Positions 1 through 12,898 of a DNA stretch of 64,000 bases are shown in pieces. The stretch covers positions 62,001 through 126,000 of the forward strand of contig NZ_CP051481.1 in assembly GCF_012934855.1 (NCBI RefSeq), in the 5' to 3' direction. The translations under genes and the position numbers were made by a program. The notes beneath the pieces were generated by a model. The model ran no database searches. It saw only the letters and a list, made by a program, of their open reading frames with translations, and had not been told where the DNA came from. Every line of letters begins with the position of its first letter. Position 1 is the stretch's first letter. Source of the stretch: Mycoplasma phocoenae (GTDB lineage: Bacteria > Bacillota_I > Bacilli_A > Mycoplasmatales > Metamycoplasmataceae).

Positions 1-2187
1 ACCTTGACCATTTTCATCAAAAATACGTTTAATGTTTTCTTGTTGTTTGTTGAAGTTTGATATTGATTCTTGTTGTTTTAATAATACCTCAAGGAAATTT
101 ACACTAACTTTGTATTTTTTAATTTGGTTATCTAATTCTGTAGATACAATCGGATTGAAATCAAACAACATTTTTTCAGTTTCATTATTAATAACCGTTA
201 ATTTGTCCGATACTTTTTCAATAGATTGTTTTAATAATCTTAAAATTTCATTATTATCATCAATTTTAGCTAATTTATTAATTTGATCTTTAGTTGTAAT
301 GTATAAATGTTTTAATTCGTTTTTTTGCGATTGTCTTAATTGTTCACGGAACAATTCTTTTTTTGCAAGAATTTCTTCACCGCTAACATTGGCGATTATT
401 TTAATATCTTGAATACGCCCAATTAAATCAGTAGCTAATTGTTTAGCTTTTGGACTTAAATATTTGTTTTTAACAAAGTTTGAATAGTCATTTACATTAA
501 TAATACTTTCATTTACTTGTTTTTCCAATTCATCCAATTCAACTCTAGATTTAATAAGTTGTATTAAATCGTTTAATTTAACATTTATTTGTTTTTCTAA
601 TGTATCTATGTTGATTTCGTTTTCAAATAAATTGTCTAACCCTTGATTAAATAATAATTTTTCATGCTCAGAAATAACAAATGATTGTCCAGATAATTGT
701 TTAGATGCTTTATCTAATTTATTTTTAACAAATTTTATTCTTTGTTCAATAAATTGAATTTTGTTAACTTTTTGAACACAATTTAATTGAATTTTTACCA
801 ATTCTTCTTTAGACACAATACCTTTTGATAAAGCTTTAACTAATTTAGGGTTCGCATACACAGTTTGCAAAGCATTTTTTAGATATATAACTTGTTTGTC
901 CGCTTGAACAGACCCAACAAAACTTGCTAATTTTTCTACTATTGAATCATTTGTAATATTTTCATCAGCCTTGGCACTAATTATGTCCACAAAGGCATAA
1001 AAATCTTTTTCAGCGAATTGAATATCTTCTTCTTGAATAGAAGTGTCAAATTTGTTTTGAATTATATTTCTAAAGTATTTACTAATTTCTTTGTATTTAA
1101 TAGCCAATGGTGAATTTTTAATTGAAAATTCAGTAATGTCACCCTTTAATATTTTATGATCTTTTTTGATTTTTATTAAAGCATCTAATATTGAATCTAA
1201 TTCTGCATTAGATGTTGCTTTTTTAATACGTGAAGATAATTCGTTCATTTTTGCAACGAATTGATCATCAGTACTTAGAGGAAAAATTTTATTATATGCA
1301 TCATTTATAAATGCAATACCGTGGTTTAAAATTTGAGTTTGTAAATCGTTGTATTTTGTTTTGTAAATATCAGCTAATTTTTGTAATTGAGTTTTGTCTT
1401 CTCTTATGTTTGATAATTTTTCTATTAATAAACGTTCATTTATCTCAATGTCATTAATTCTAAAATTTTTAGCTGTCAATGCTGTTTCAATTTCATCAAT
1501 ATTATTTTGTAGATCAAATCTTAAGGCTTTTGAAGGTAATAAAGTTTTGATTTCAGTTACATAATCTGAATAAGATTCGTCGTTAGAATCTTTTGTTTTT
1601 AAATATTTAGCAATTAATGTTTCTTGCTCATCTAATTTAGAATTTAATTTATCAATGTATTGGTTATAAAAATCTACATTATCTTCTTTTGAGGTAGTTC
1701 AAATATTTTGGAAGAAAGTTTTTAAATTTGTGATATTTTCTGATTTAAATTGTGATATTAAATCACTTTCTCTTAAACGTGCTTGTTGATGTTTTAAAAA
1801 TGTTTCTAATTTTTTCACATCTTCTTTAGTTAAATTATCTTTTTGTAGAGTGTTTGTAACTCATTCACCTGCTAATTCTTGTAATTTGTCATTAAGTTTC
1901 TTTAAGGCTTCTATTTTTTTAACACTGTCTGAATTTGCATCATTAAATTCTTTAAGAGCAGCTTGCTCTAAATCAGAAAATTCTTTCAACTGTTCATCTG
2001 TTAAATTTAAATCGTCTTTAAGTTCGTTAAATAACTCTTGTGTTTCTTTTAAACTTTTATCAATATATGTTTCTTTTTTAGCTTCAGTATGATCAGTTAG
2101 TGTGTATGTAGCAAGTGTAGCAGCTGATAAAGCAGCTACTAAAGCTAAAGCTGTCGTGCTTGCTAATGATTTTGTAAATTTACTCAT
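1..2187 (-). CDS. Secreted/membrane-anchored helical surface protein, 3' end outside window
   Basis: From the ATG at 2187 the frame is open to base 1 (729 codons, no TAA or TAG), with TGA read as Trp, for example at 1861-1863. The N-terminus has a basic start followed by a hydrophobic Ala/Leu-rich segment at about residues 8-28. There is no cysteine lipobox, so it is a signal peptide or an uncleaved anchor rather than a lipoprotein signal. The rest is Lys/Glu/Leu/Asn-rich and looks helical or coiled-coil throughout; I recognise no catalytic domain. A good Shine-Dalgarno (AGGAAG) precedes the ATG and lies inside the end of the upstream giant gene, whose TAA is only 3 nt away. It is probably the third gene of a surface-protein operon. 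Function unknown; adhesion or host binding is a guess. Confidence 0.85.
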
Positions 2188-2190
2188 ATA

Positions 2191-5100
2191 TTATCTTCCT
2201 TCCTCTTTGTTTTTGGGATGTAAATTATTAGTTATTTTAAAACAATCTACTTCATCTCTAAATTCTTGATTTGAAATTCCTTTCGAACTAACACTTGAAT
2301 CTTTAGTTCATTTTTTTCCTAATGACTTATTACCCTTATTTTGATTATGAGTTATTGCAACTGCTGCTGTAGAAGCTGCTTTAGTTCATCCGACTATATC
2401 TTTGTGGGCTTCGTAATGTTCGTCTATTTCGGCATATAAATCATCAGAATTCGGTATAAATACATTATTTCATATTCATTGTGTATTATGTTTAAATTGA
2501 ATACCTAAATCAGTATTTGAATAAAATTCTAATCCTTGGCTAATTTCTAGAGAGAAGAAGAATACGGCTCCATAGTCATTTTTAGCGCCTGTGTAATCTT
2601 TTTTATATTCTAAAGGTATAGCTACGAATCAAGGAATTCAATAGTTAGCTGAACCCCTATTAGTAGAAACTCCATCCATTCTGGTATCCGCATCAGCTTG
2701 AGATCAGAACATTAAATCAGCAGATTGTTTATATTTATCCTTTTGAACATGTTTATTTGTAGCTTCATTATTAAATCTTATTTTGAATTTTAGGTTATTT
2801 GATGTAGAACGATCTTCTTCTTTGCTTACTGTTCCATTTATTACTTCATCTCTAACATCTTCTGTGAAATATTTAAATCCATTTTGTGCTGCATATATTG
2901 CACCATTTTGTATTATTGAACCAACAAAGTTTGAAAGTAAGTTTTTATTATTTCATCCTGCTTTAGATGCTGTAAACAATGTTTTTTGATCTCATTCTGC
3001 ATTATTGTTAATATTTAATGGAATATCATCTAATGTAACTTCATAATTTTTAAATGTGTTAAATGTTACTCAAATATCTGTAAATGTTTGTGAATATGAA
3101 CTGACATCATTAAAGAAATTATTTGATGAAGTCGGTTGTTCATATACAACTTTTAATGATAATTTTGTTTTCTTAATAGATGTATCTGTTTGTAAATAAA
3201 CTGGTACAAATTCTGTTTGTCCTTCAGATTTAACTAAATACACTTTAACATTATCTAAATTGTATGGCATTGTTGTGTTTTTTAGTATCATGAATTTTTC
3301 AAACATATTTAATAACTCTGTTTGATCATTTAATAAAATTTCGTCGTTAGTTACAGTTAATCCATTTACTTTTTCAATAAAATCTTCTAGTAAAATATCA
3401 TCGTTTGTTTTTATATCTTCATAGTTATGTGATTCATTAACTGATTTATTTAAATAATCAAAGAAGAATGAAATGTTTGATTGTTTTTTAATTCATTTGT
3501 CTAAACCAACTGCTGATTTGTAAACTTTTAATAAGTTCGGTAATTGTTGAGAGAATGAGTTAGAATCATTGTTTACTAATTCTTTAATTGATATTGTAGA
3601 ATTTGCAACTATTTTAAATGACGAAATAATATTGCTAAATTCTGCGTTGTTATTTGCATCATATTCTTGGTTATTAGATCCCGCAATTAAAGATAACATA
3701 TCTGTAAAATTGGTTCTTTGATCAATATATAAATTGTACAGTGAAACAAGTGTAGAAGCGTTGCTACTACTGCTTGATGATACTTTTCCAATTATTGACT
3801 GTAATTTTTTGTATGAAGTTGCAGTTAAATCTAATAAATCTCTATAATACTCGAATTCTGCATTTAAATCTAGATTTTCTGGATTTGCTTTTAATTTAGC
3901 TTCTGCTCCTTCATCAAATTTAGCTTTTTGTTTTGATTGTATTGTGTTAATGAATTCATTTATTCCAGTAGTTAATGATGTAATATCGAATTTCTCTCCT
4001 AGTACTTTTATAAATGAAATTAAATTTTTCTCTGCACCTTCAGTCAATTGCGATTTAAACTCTTCTAATTTATTTGTTACAAACTGTATAGAAGATTTGG
4101 ATTGATTTTTCAATAATGTGTAATCTTGATTTAATTTATTTAATGTTTTTTGTGATACTTTTGTTAATGTTTTAAAGTTTTCAACACTGTTATCAATAAT
4201 AGCTTGCGCTGTTTGTATATCTTTAACAAATGAATCTTGTTTATCTTGCAAGTTAACTAATGAATATAACATGCCAGTTGATAAATAATCATGGAATTTT
4301 GATAAACGTTCTTTAGCTTTAGATAATTGTTCTTTCTCATAAGTTACAATAGCTTCTTTTTGAGCAGCAACTGCTGTTTTAGCTTTATTTAATTTATCGT
4401 GATATGTTTTAACATCATCCATTGTATTAATTTGGACTGAATCTTGCAATGCCTCAATAGCGTCTGCTGTAAAATCAGGTAAAACATTAAATGTGTCACC
4501 ATATGTATCTTTAATAAATTTGTCAATTTCTTGTGCTTCAGTTTTAATAGCTCTTACTTGAACAGTCTTAGCATTATTGATTTTTGCAATAAATCCTTCT
4601 GTTAAATCATTAATTAAAATCATTGTTTTTTGTTTTTGTTCTTCATTGTGGTTTTCAGCTACTAATAAATCAAATCCTGTTGCAATTTGTTTTATTAGTG
4701 GAGTAAAGTATGTATTTTTGAAAGCCTCTTCTTCAGCATTTTTATAATCAGCATGTTCAGTTTTTGTATCTATATTGTATTCATTTGCTGAATTTAAAAT
4801 AGCTAATAAATCTTTACTGTTTTTGTATGAAAGATCAAAACTGTTTCTTCCGTTTTCTAAGTATTTATTTCTTAATGTGTCGTAACCAGCTTGATTATTC
4901 AAAGAATCATTGCTTTCTAATTCTTCCTTCATTCCATCTAATATTTTTTGTAATGGTAATTTTTGTTCAGCGGTTAATTCAGTATCATTATTTAAAATTT
5001 GTGTTTTTTCGCTGTGCGTAATGAATAAATCTATTTTTAATCTTAATGATTTTACTTTGTTAATTTTAGCGTTAGCTGCAATTTCTGTATTTGTGTTATA

Positions 5101-8100
5101 GTATCAGTTATTTGCAGTATCTGTAGATTGAGCTTTTTGAACCTCTGTAATTTGAGTTTCTAAGGCTGTTTTGATTTCAGCTAAATCAGCACTAATTGAG
5201 TTTAATGAATCTATTCTAGCCATTTCGTTTTGAGCTAATTTTATTTCATCAGCCATTTCTTTGTATTTAGCAAATAATCCATGAATTATTGTTGTATCTA
5301 GTAATTTTTGTCTAATTGAATCAACATCCTCAGATTCTTTTAATTTATTTAATTGTTCTTTGTAGAAAATTGTTAAATCTTTTAGTAATTCGTCGTATTT
5401 GTTATCCGTATTATCGCTAGTTAATTCTTTTTCTTCAACTATAGCAAATCCTGTTTGATCATTTATGATTTGATTGATTGCATTTTTTCTTTCGTTGTAA
5501 ATGTTTTTAGCTTTTTGGAATGATTTTGTTAAAGTTTTGGCTTTGTTTTCTAATTCTTTAGTTAATTCAACGAAATTAAATTGATCACCAGGCATTGCTG
5601 GTACAGCTGTCATAATAACATCAGCTATGTTTTTAGCATCTTTAATGTATCCGTATGAATCAGATTTGTATTGTGCTGATAAATCATTCAATGCCGCACT
5701 TTGTTCGCTCAATTTGTTTTTTAGTTCTTCTACATGTAACAATGCTTTAGAAACAACTGAATCTAATGTGTCTAATTGTGTAGGATTTTCTAAAATTGAA
5801 CTACTGTAACTGATAAGTTTTTTTAGATATTTAATTAAATTAGTTTTAGCTTCATCTTTGTTTAGATTAGTACCTTCCGCGAATTCAATACCTTTAATCG
5901 CGTTATCTAAATCAAATATTTTTTTGTTTAATGCTTTAGCTTTATCTAGCTGTTTTAATAATGCTGTGATTTCTCTTTCTTTGTCTTGTAACTCATTGTA
6001 TTTAGAAGGATCACCATATAACGCTTTAGCTTCAGCAAGTTTTGCAGTAATTTGGTCTTTTAATTCTTTTTCTAAATTAGTTGCATCGGGAACTTCTGAT
6101 GTTTCAGCAATTCTTTTTTCTGCCTCTGTTACTTTTTCAGCTAATGCAATTATTTTTGGCATATTGCTTTTTACTTTATTAATTTGTTTATTAATTTCTT
6201 TTATTTTAGCAATTTTTTCTGCAGGAGTTAATGCTGGTACTTCAGTACCTACATTGTTTAAATCTTCTCCGTATTTATCCAATAGGGCTTGAACGTCTGT
6301 TAAAGCTTGTGCATCCGCTCCTTTTTCTGCGTTAGATGCATCATGTTTTTCTTTAAATAACTCTTTAACAGTTTTTCTGTTTTCATGAATTTCATTTTTA
6401 GCTTCATCAAGTGTTTTAGAGTTCAATATTGCTTCGTTTAATTTATAAGAATCATTTAAAATAGGGCTTTTATCTGTAGAATCAACTTCATCTGTTGAAG
6501 GTACAAAAGCAATCAATGCTTTTTCTAGAGCTGCTTTTTCTGATTCTTTTCCAGGAATCTCTAATTCTTTCAATCTTTCAGCTGCCGCAACTTGTTCTTT
6601 TAATAAGTTTTGTAATGCTTTCATTTTTTCAGTCGCGTTTTGAACTGCTGAAATATCGTTTTGAGTATTTTTATCTTTTATAGCATCGTTCAATTGTTGA
6701 ATTCTATCTTTCATTTGTTGAATAACGGCTTTGGCTTCTGGAGAAATAGCGTTTTGATCTAATAAATTCATTTTTTCTTCAAATTGACGTACCATGTCAT
6801 CAGCTTTATTTTTTTCTTTGTTGAATACATCTTTGTTATAACGAATTTGAATTTGTTTTTTGATATTTTCTAAATCTTCATTTGTTAGTTCATTGTTTTG
6901 GTTTTCAATTTTATCTAAAAACTCTTCTTGCAATTCTTCTAATTGTGATTTTGTACCATCATTCATCGGGATGATATTTAAAAATTTTTCATCATTTAAT
7001 AGCTCTTCAATATTATTTTTAATAACGTTTTTTTGGTTTTCAAAATCTTCTTTTATAACTTCTTTTTCTTCTTGATATTTTTTAATAGCATTACGCATGT
7101 CTGCTTGAGCTTGTTCAAGTTCTTCTAAAGTTGAGTCTTTGTCTTTTAGTATAGCTTGATATTTATCGATTTCTTTTTGAATTTCTGCATCTATATCATT
7201 GAAAATTGCACGAGGTGTTTTATCCCTTTCGTCTTCGTGTAATTGATTTTCTTTAACTTTTTCTAGATCTAATAAAATTTGTTTTGCTTCTTTAGCAGCT
7301 TCAATTTTTTTCAATGCATTTTTAATATTGTTAATTTTATCTACAATTTTTGATTCAGAATCTGCTGGATTAATACCGTTTTCTCTTATTTTTTCTACTA
7401 AGTTTTGACGTAATTCAGCAAATTCTTGTGGATCAATATCTTTGTAAGCTTCAATAGCTTCGTTTAAGGCGTCGAATAACGCTTGTTGTTTTTGAATACT
7501 TGTACCTGTATTTTGTACAGCTGTAATATTATCATCATTTGCATCTGCATCAATATTTGCAATGGCTGTATCTTTTTGTTCTAAAAATGAATTTATTGCA
7601 TTATTAACCAATGAATATGGTTCATCTTCTGCATTTTCACCATCTTTTGGTGTTACTTTTTTTCCTTCAACTATTGTTGCTTCTTTAATCAATTTAGCTT
7701 TTTCTGCGTTAGCTTTAATTTTATCTTTTAATTCATCGATTTTAGCTTTCATAGCAGCTACTGTGTCTTTATTGTGAATATTAGGGTCAAAGAATGTTGT
7801 GCCATCCATAGGCTCTTCACCACTTAAAAATTTATTTCACTTATCTAAGTCTGCTTGTGTTTTTTTATTTTCTTCTTGCAATGTTCTTGCTGCTTGTTGT
7901 ATTGGATCATTTGGATCTGCGTTTGAATCTAATAAGCTTTCTAATGTTGCATCGGCGTCTTCTTGTGCTTGAAGTGTTTCTTTTAATGAAGCTTCAGTAT
8001 TAGCAGTGATTTCGATTGCTTCTTTTATTGTTTGCAGTTGTTCTTTTCTCTCCTTACGTCATTGATCAATTTCAGATTGTTTCAATGATGGGTCTGGATT

Positions 8101-10530
8101 CTGAATTTCATCAGCCAATTTATTTACTTTGTCAGATAAAATTGATTCTACTGTAGTTGGTTCACCTGAATTTGATCTTTTAGGACCAAAAACACCCTTG
8201 ATAAGGTCGTTAACACTTTTTGATTGGTTTTGTTTTTCGAATTCACCAATTGCTTTTCTTAAATCGTTAATTTGTTTTTCAATATCAGCAGCAATTTCAG
8301 GCATGCCATCACTTCTTAAAGGATCATTCATGGCTTTTAATGCTAATTCTTGTGCTTCTTTAAGTTTTTTAATTTGTTCCCCAAATTCTACACGAACAGC
8401 TTTAGAAGGTTTGATGTATTCCTCGTATAATTTGTCCGCGTCATTGTTTTGGTTTTCTAATTCTTTTATTTCTTGAAGTTTTTGTTTTAAATCTTCAGCA
8501 TTATCGTTTAATTCGTTTAATTTTGCTATTTTTTGTTCATAAGATAAATTAGGATCATTTTGAACATTTCTTATGTTTTGTTTAATAGTGTTTAATTCTT
8601 TTAATAAAACGTTTTTAGCATTTGATTCAATACCATTTCACATTTCATTAACATCTTCTTTGAAGATATCACATTTATTATCAATTTTTGTTACTTCAAT
8701 AGCAACACGGATATCGTCATAATATTTATTTAAGAATTCTGTAGATTTTATTAATTCAGATCTTGTGGCTGTAGAAGTTTCTTTAAAAGCTAATTCATAT
8801 TTTGGTTTTGAATCTGCAAAATCTTGTTTCATGGCTTTAGGACAATCTTTTAAAGCAGCTTGTTCAGAAATAAGTTTTACATAATGTTTTAACTCTTCTT
8901 TATTAATGTTTCTGACAACGTCTAAACATTCTTCGTAAATCGCTTCAATTTCATCATTTGAATTTTGTTCTTCTTGAGCAGCTTTCAATGTTGATTCTAC
9001 GTTGTTTAATTTTTCTAATAATTCTGCATTAGAAACTTTTATTGATTTATCGGAAATGTTTTGAATTGAGTTTTGGGCTTGTTTGATTAATTTGTCAATT
9101 TTATCGTTTAATTCTGATTTAACAGCATTTTCAAAAATGCAGTCACTCTCAACTTTGTGAAGTGCAGTTGTAAAATCTAATAGATTGTCATAATTGATTT
9201 TGTTAATTTCTTCGATGTATTTATTTTTAGTTTCTTCACTTAATAATTTTGTACCTGTAACATTTTTAATTGCTTCATCGTGTAAACGTTTAGCTAAGTT
9301 TATTGAATATACTTCTTTGTTAAATTGTGATAAAAATTCAAAAGCTTCGGATTTGTTTTGATTTGAAACAAAGTCTTGTGCTTTTTTTATTACTTCATTT
9401 AAAGGTTTTTGGAATTTTTGTTCTAATACAGTGTTTAATGATTGAACTTTTTCTAAACTTTGATTAATTAATTTAGTTATTTCAGTTTCGTCTTTAAATC
9501 AATTTGCTGCGTTATTAACAATATTATTTAAATATGAGTCAACAACTTGTTCAGCTGTTATTATATTTTCTACATTACCTAAATCAATTAATTCTGCAGA
9601 TGCTAAAGTTCCTCAGTTATTTGTTACAAAAGCTTCCAATGCATCAATTTCTTTAAAAATTTCAACTTTTATGTTTGAGTCCAATGCAGTTTTTTCTATC
9701 TCTGCTTTTGCTTTTTGTAATTTAGCCTGAATATTTTCTTTAGAACTTTTGTTGTTTGTTGATTCTTTTAATAATGAATTGGTTAAATTGGTTTTAAAGA
9801 AAGATTCTAATTCAATAACTGCATCTCTAGTTAGTACGTCCGCTTTTAATCTTTTTGTAATTAAATTAATGATTTTAGAAATTTTAGATGTTTCTTGCGC
9901 AATATGTAATCTACTTGTTTTTTGATATTGTTGTCTTTCGTATTCATACATTAATTTTTCTAAAGGATTTGTAATAGCGAATTGTTCATCACAAATTTTG
10001 TTAGTTGCTGCTACAAATACGCTTTTAGCTTGCGAATTGTCTTCACCTTCTTTGAAATCATTAATAAGTTTTTGCTGTAATTCTTGAGCTTTTTTTAGTA
10101 AATCGGGTGAATTAAGAATTTGGTTGTACTCATTAAATGCTAATTCAAGCTCTTCAACGCTATTTGCACAATTAACTAAAACTTCTGCTTGAAGTTTTTT
10201 AATCAAGTTTCTTTGTTCAATCATTTTACTTACAGGTAACTCATTATTGTTTAAAATGTCGCTATCACCTTTAAGTAATTGTTCTGCATATTGTAATTCT
10301 TTTTCTAGACGTTTTTTGTCTTCTGGTAATAATTTATCTTTATTGTCTTTTAAAAAGTTTTTAGCTTTTTCAGTTTCTGAATCCAATTCTTTAAATGATG
10401 TTGTTTCTGCTTTTGGAATAGTTGCTTCTGAATTTGAGTGAAGAAGTGGTACTGTAATAGCTAAAGCTGCGGCAGGTATAATACCCAATAGAGCTAATAA
10501 AGCCATCTTTTTATTTTTTTTGTTTTTCAT
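2191..10530 (-). CDS. Giant (2,779 aa) membrane-anchored coiled-coil surface protein
   Basis: One reading frame runs from the ATG at 10530 to the TAA at 2191-2193. In code 4 I found no internal TAA or TAG, and Trp is coded by TGA at 9613, 8638, 8059, 5104, 3493 and 3070 among others. I chose the start at 10530 because AGGAAAC lies directly upstream; an in-frame ATG at 10545 would add five residues but has no Shine-Dalgarno. Residues 1-33 form a Lys-rich N-terminus plus a hydrophobic segment without Cys, so a non-lipoprotein anchor. Most of the protein is Lys/Glu/Asn/Gln/Leu-rich helix with loosely repeated units like those in streptococcal or mycoplasmal helical surface proteins. The last ~350 residues are less charged, contain several Trp and look globular. 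It lies between a 75-aa membrane protein and another helical surface protein. Role unknown; host interaction is inference. Confidence 0.9.
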
Positions 10531-10556
10531 GTTTCCTACTTTCATTAGTTTAGTGG

Positions 10557-10784
10557 TTATTTGTTAAAGAAATTAAACAACCCATGAACTCTTTGATCAA
10601 CAGTTCAAAGTAATCCGTCTTTAAACGAGTTTTTGTAAATTAAGAAATCAGCTATAAATGCTATTGACACAGCTATAATAGCTAACAAAATAATCACAAA
10701 TAAAATCGCTAAAATTTTTTTAAATATTTTTTTCTTTGGTTTCTGGTTATTCAAATTTTCTTGAATAATTTGCGAATCTGCCAT
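10557..10784 (-). CDS. Small single-pass membrane protein (75 aa)
   Basis: ATG at 10784 follows a strong AAAGGAGG Shine-Dalgarno, and TAA is at 10557-10559. The 75-residue product has a polar N-terminus with a Lys cluster at about 17-26, one hydrophobic helix at about 25-47, and a short tail with one TGA-coded Trp. Its stop is 26 nt before the start of the 2,779-aa gene, so the two are very likely co-transcribed, with this gene first in the operon. I do not recognise a family. A small anchor, chaperone or secretion helper for the following surface proteins is possible but not shown by the sequence. Confidence 0.75.
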
Positions 10785-10823
10785 AATGCCTCCTTTTTTT
10801 TCTGTGTAAATATTTATTTAAAA

Positions 10824-10843
10824 AGTATAACACTATAAGTGTT
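10824..10843 (-). promoter_or_regulatory. Probable promoter with inverted repeat for the surface-protein operon
   Basis: On the minus strand a TATACT -10-like hexamer (10824-10829) lies about 40 nt upstream of the 75-aa gene. It is immediately preceded by a perfect 6-bp inverted repeat, AACACT-ATA-AGTGTT (10829-10843), sitting where the -10/-35 spacer would be. This could be an operator, but in AT-rich DNA such short repeats also occur by chance. No clear -35 is visible. Confidence 0.4.
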
Positions 10844-10957
10844 TTTTAAAAAATTTAAAGTTTTTTATAGAAAAAAAACAGTTTTTATAACGAAATATTC
10901 TCATTTTTGTGTGTAATAAAAATCATAAAAACTATTTATAATTGTGATTTTTTTCCT

Positions 10958-10993
10958 AAAAAAACAAAAACCAATTATTTTAATCGGTTTTTG
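10958..10993 (-). terminator. Intrinsic terminator of the RNase J gene
   Basis: The arms GGTTTTTG (10986-10993) and CAAAAACC (10965-10972) pair, with an additional ATTA/TAAT extension and a four-base loop. On the minus strand a run of seven T follows (10958-10964). The hairpin overlaps the rnj stop codon. Confidence 0.75.
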
Positions 10994-12737
10994 TAGTATC
11001 TTTTTTGGCTATTTTTTTTGGTTTTTTTTCAATGTTTGTTTTGTGGTTTGATTTGGTTTTTTTAGTGTTTTCATTAACTAATAATATCGTTGATAGTACA
11101 ACAACATTTCTACGTTTTTCTTTGTAAAAATAAGGTTCTAATCTATCTTTAATCAATTGTTTTAATTCAGGTATTGTTCAATTATCTTTATTTCTAATTG
11201 TGTATAAAACAGCACTGTGAACTAATCTTTTTGTTTCATCTAATAATTCTGTTGAGTTCTTCACATAGAAAGCTCCTCTTGAAACAATTCTTGGTCTACC
11301 GTGAATAATTTTCTTTTGTTTATTAATTGCAATAATTACATGTACAAAACCATTCGTGCCTAACTCTGTTCTTTCTTTTATTATGTTAGAGTTAATTTTA
11401 GATACTATTTCACCATCTATAAATACTGGTCCAACATGAATTTTTTCATTTGATAAAGTTACTTTGTGATTTTTTAGTTCATATACTTCACCAAGTTTAG
11501 CAATAATAATGTTTTCCTTTGGAACACCACATTCAGTAGCTGTATGTCCATGAACTACACTCATCCTGTATTCACCATGATAGGGCATAAAATACTTAGG
11601 TTTTGTTTTGTTAAATATTGTTATATGTTCATCTTTATAAGCATGTCCAGATGTATGTAAATAACCGTCTACACCATTTTCTTTTATTATTGCACCTAAT
11701 TTGTACAATCTGTTAACTAGTAATTCTATTTTTGATCTATTACCAGGAATTGGGCTAGAAGAAAATATAATAACATCATCTTTTTTAATTTCAATTTGAG
11801 GGTGTTTACCAAAACTCATCTTAGCAAGTCCTGCTAATTCTTCACCTTGAGAACCAGTTGTTAAAATTAATAATTCATTCTCGTCAAATTTTTTCACATG
11901 TTTTTTATCGATAAAAATTTCATCTGGTGCATCGATATATCCTAAACGCCTACCAATTTGAATACCCTGAGTCATACTTCTACCGAAGGCAACAACTTTT
12001 TTATTCAATTTAGCACCTAATTCAATAATTGCTTTGATACGTGTTAAATTAGAAGCGAATGCAGTAACAATAATTTTTCTTTTTGCATTAAGCATTATTG
12101 ATTCAATATCACTTAATATGTCCTTTTCACTTGGCGAGTGGTTAGGACGCATAGCATTAGTTGAATCACTTAATAAAATATCCAATCCTTCTTTACCCAT
12201 TTGTTCTAATTTTGTAAAGTCTGTTAGATTACCGATTGGTGTGTAATCAAAACGGAAATCACCAGTACACATTATTGAACCGTTTGGGGTTGTAAAACGA
12301 ATACCAAATGCATCAGGAATTGAGTGTTGTGCTGTTCATACATCTACCACAACATCGTCAAATACAAATTTTGAATCTTTTTCTAGTTCAAAAAATTCAA
12401 TATCATTTTTGATTTTTAAATCAGCAAATTTTAATTTTAAATACTGAATAGCAATTCTAGGTGCATATACTCTTTTTACGTCTACTTGTTGTACTAAATA
12501 TGGTACTCCACCAATGTGATCTTCATGTCCGTGTGTTATAAAAACACCTTGAACTTTTGAAGTATTTTGTTTTAAGTATTCAAAATCTGGAATACTTCCT
12601 TTAATACCAGTTGTAAATGCGTCCATGAATTTAATCCCACAATCTAAAACAAATATTTTATCGTTGTGTTCAATTCCCAGGGTTGATTTTCCAATTTCTT
12701 GCATCCCCCCCATACCTCATAATTTGGTTGGTTTCAT
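10980..12737 (-). CDS. rnj: Ribonuclease J
   Basis: Metallo-beta-lactamase/beta-CASP ribonuclease of 585 aa, expected to act in mRNA turnover and RNA 5'-end processing as in Firmicutes and mycoplasmas. The metal-binding HGHEDH motif begins at residue 69 and is followed by IGG. Further family blocks are GDFRFD, a serine/threonine-rich segment LSDSTNAMRPNHS, and HTSGHA. The C-terminus ends in a Lys/Thr-rich tail of about 30 residues. The ATG at 12737 has an AGGAG Shine-Dalgarno; the later in-frame ATG at 12713 would remove the conserved beginning. The gene is monocistronic, ends in a hairpin terminator and is divergent from the CDF transporter. I cannot tell RNase J1 from J2 by eye. Confidence 0.92.
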
Positions 12738-12841
12738 AATTCTCCTATATTTAAATGATTTTAATAAAGTTAGTGTTTTTAATCGCAGTTAAAATTAACT
12801 TAATTATATATAAAAATATTATTAATAAGTAAAAAACAAAA

Positions 12842-12870
12842 TTACAATTTTTTTTAGTTTATTTTATAAT
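12842..12870 (+). promoter_or_regulatory. Promoter of the CDF transporter gene
   Basis: TTACAA (12842-12847) and TATAAT (12865-12870) are separated by 17 nt, about 28 nt before the start codon. AGGAG lies just before the ATG. A second TATAAT on the minus strand at 12803-12808 may serve rnj. Confidence 0.65.
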
Positions 12871-12898
12871 TTGTTTATTACAAACTTAGGAGAATTAT

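Noticed and set aside
5858-6292. Plus-strand open frame of 144 codons inside the giant surface gene
   Set aside because: It is an antisense shadow. The opposite strand is one continuous code-4 gene, and the plus frame has Ser/Phe/Leu-biased composition typical of the complement of Lys/Glu-rich coding DNA.
3070-9612. Several separate proteins or pseudogene fragments between TGA codons
   Set aside because: All pieces are in the same frame, divided only by TGA, which is Trp in this genome. No TAA or TAG was found in the joining segments.
10800-10957. Possible small RNA or gene in the AT-rich gap upstream of the surface operon
   Set aside because: No start with a ribosome-binding site, no stable structure except the promoter repeat and the rnj terminator.
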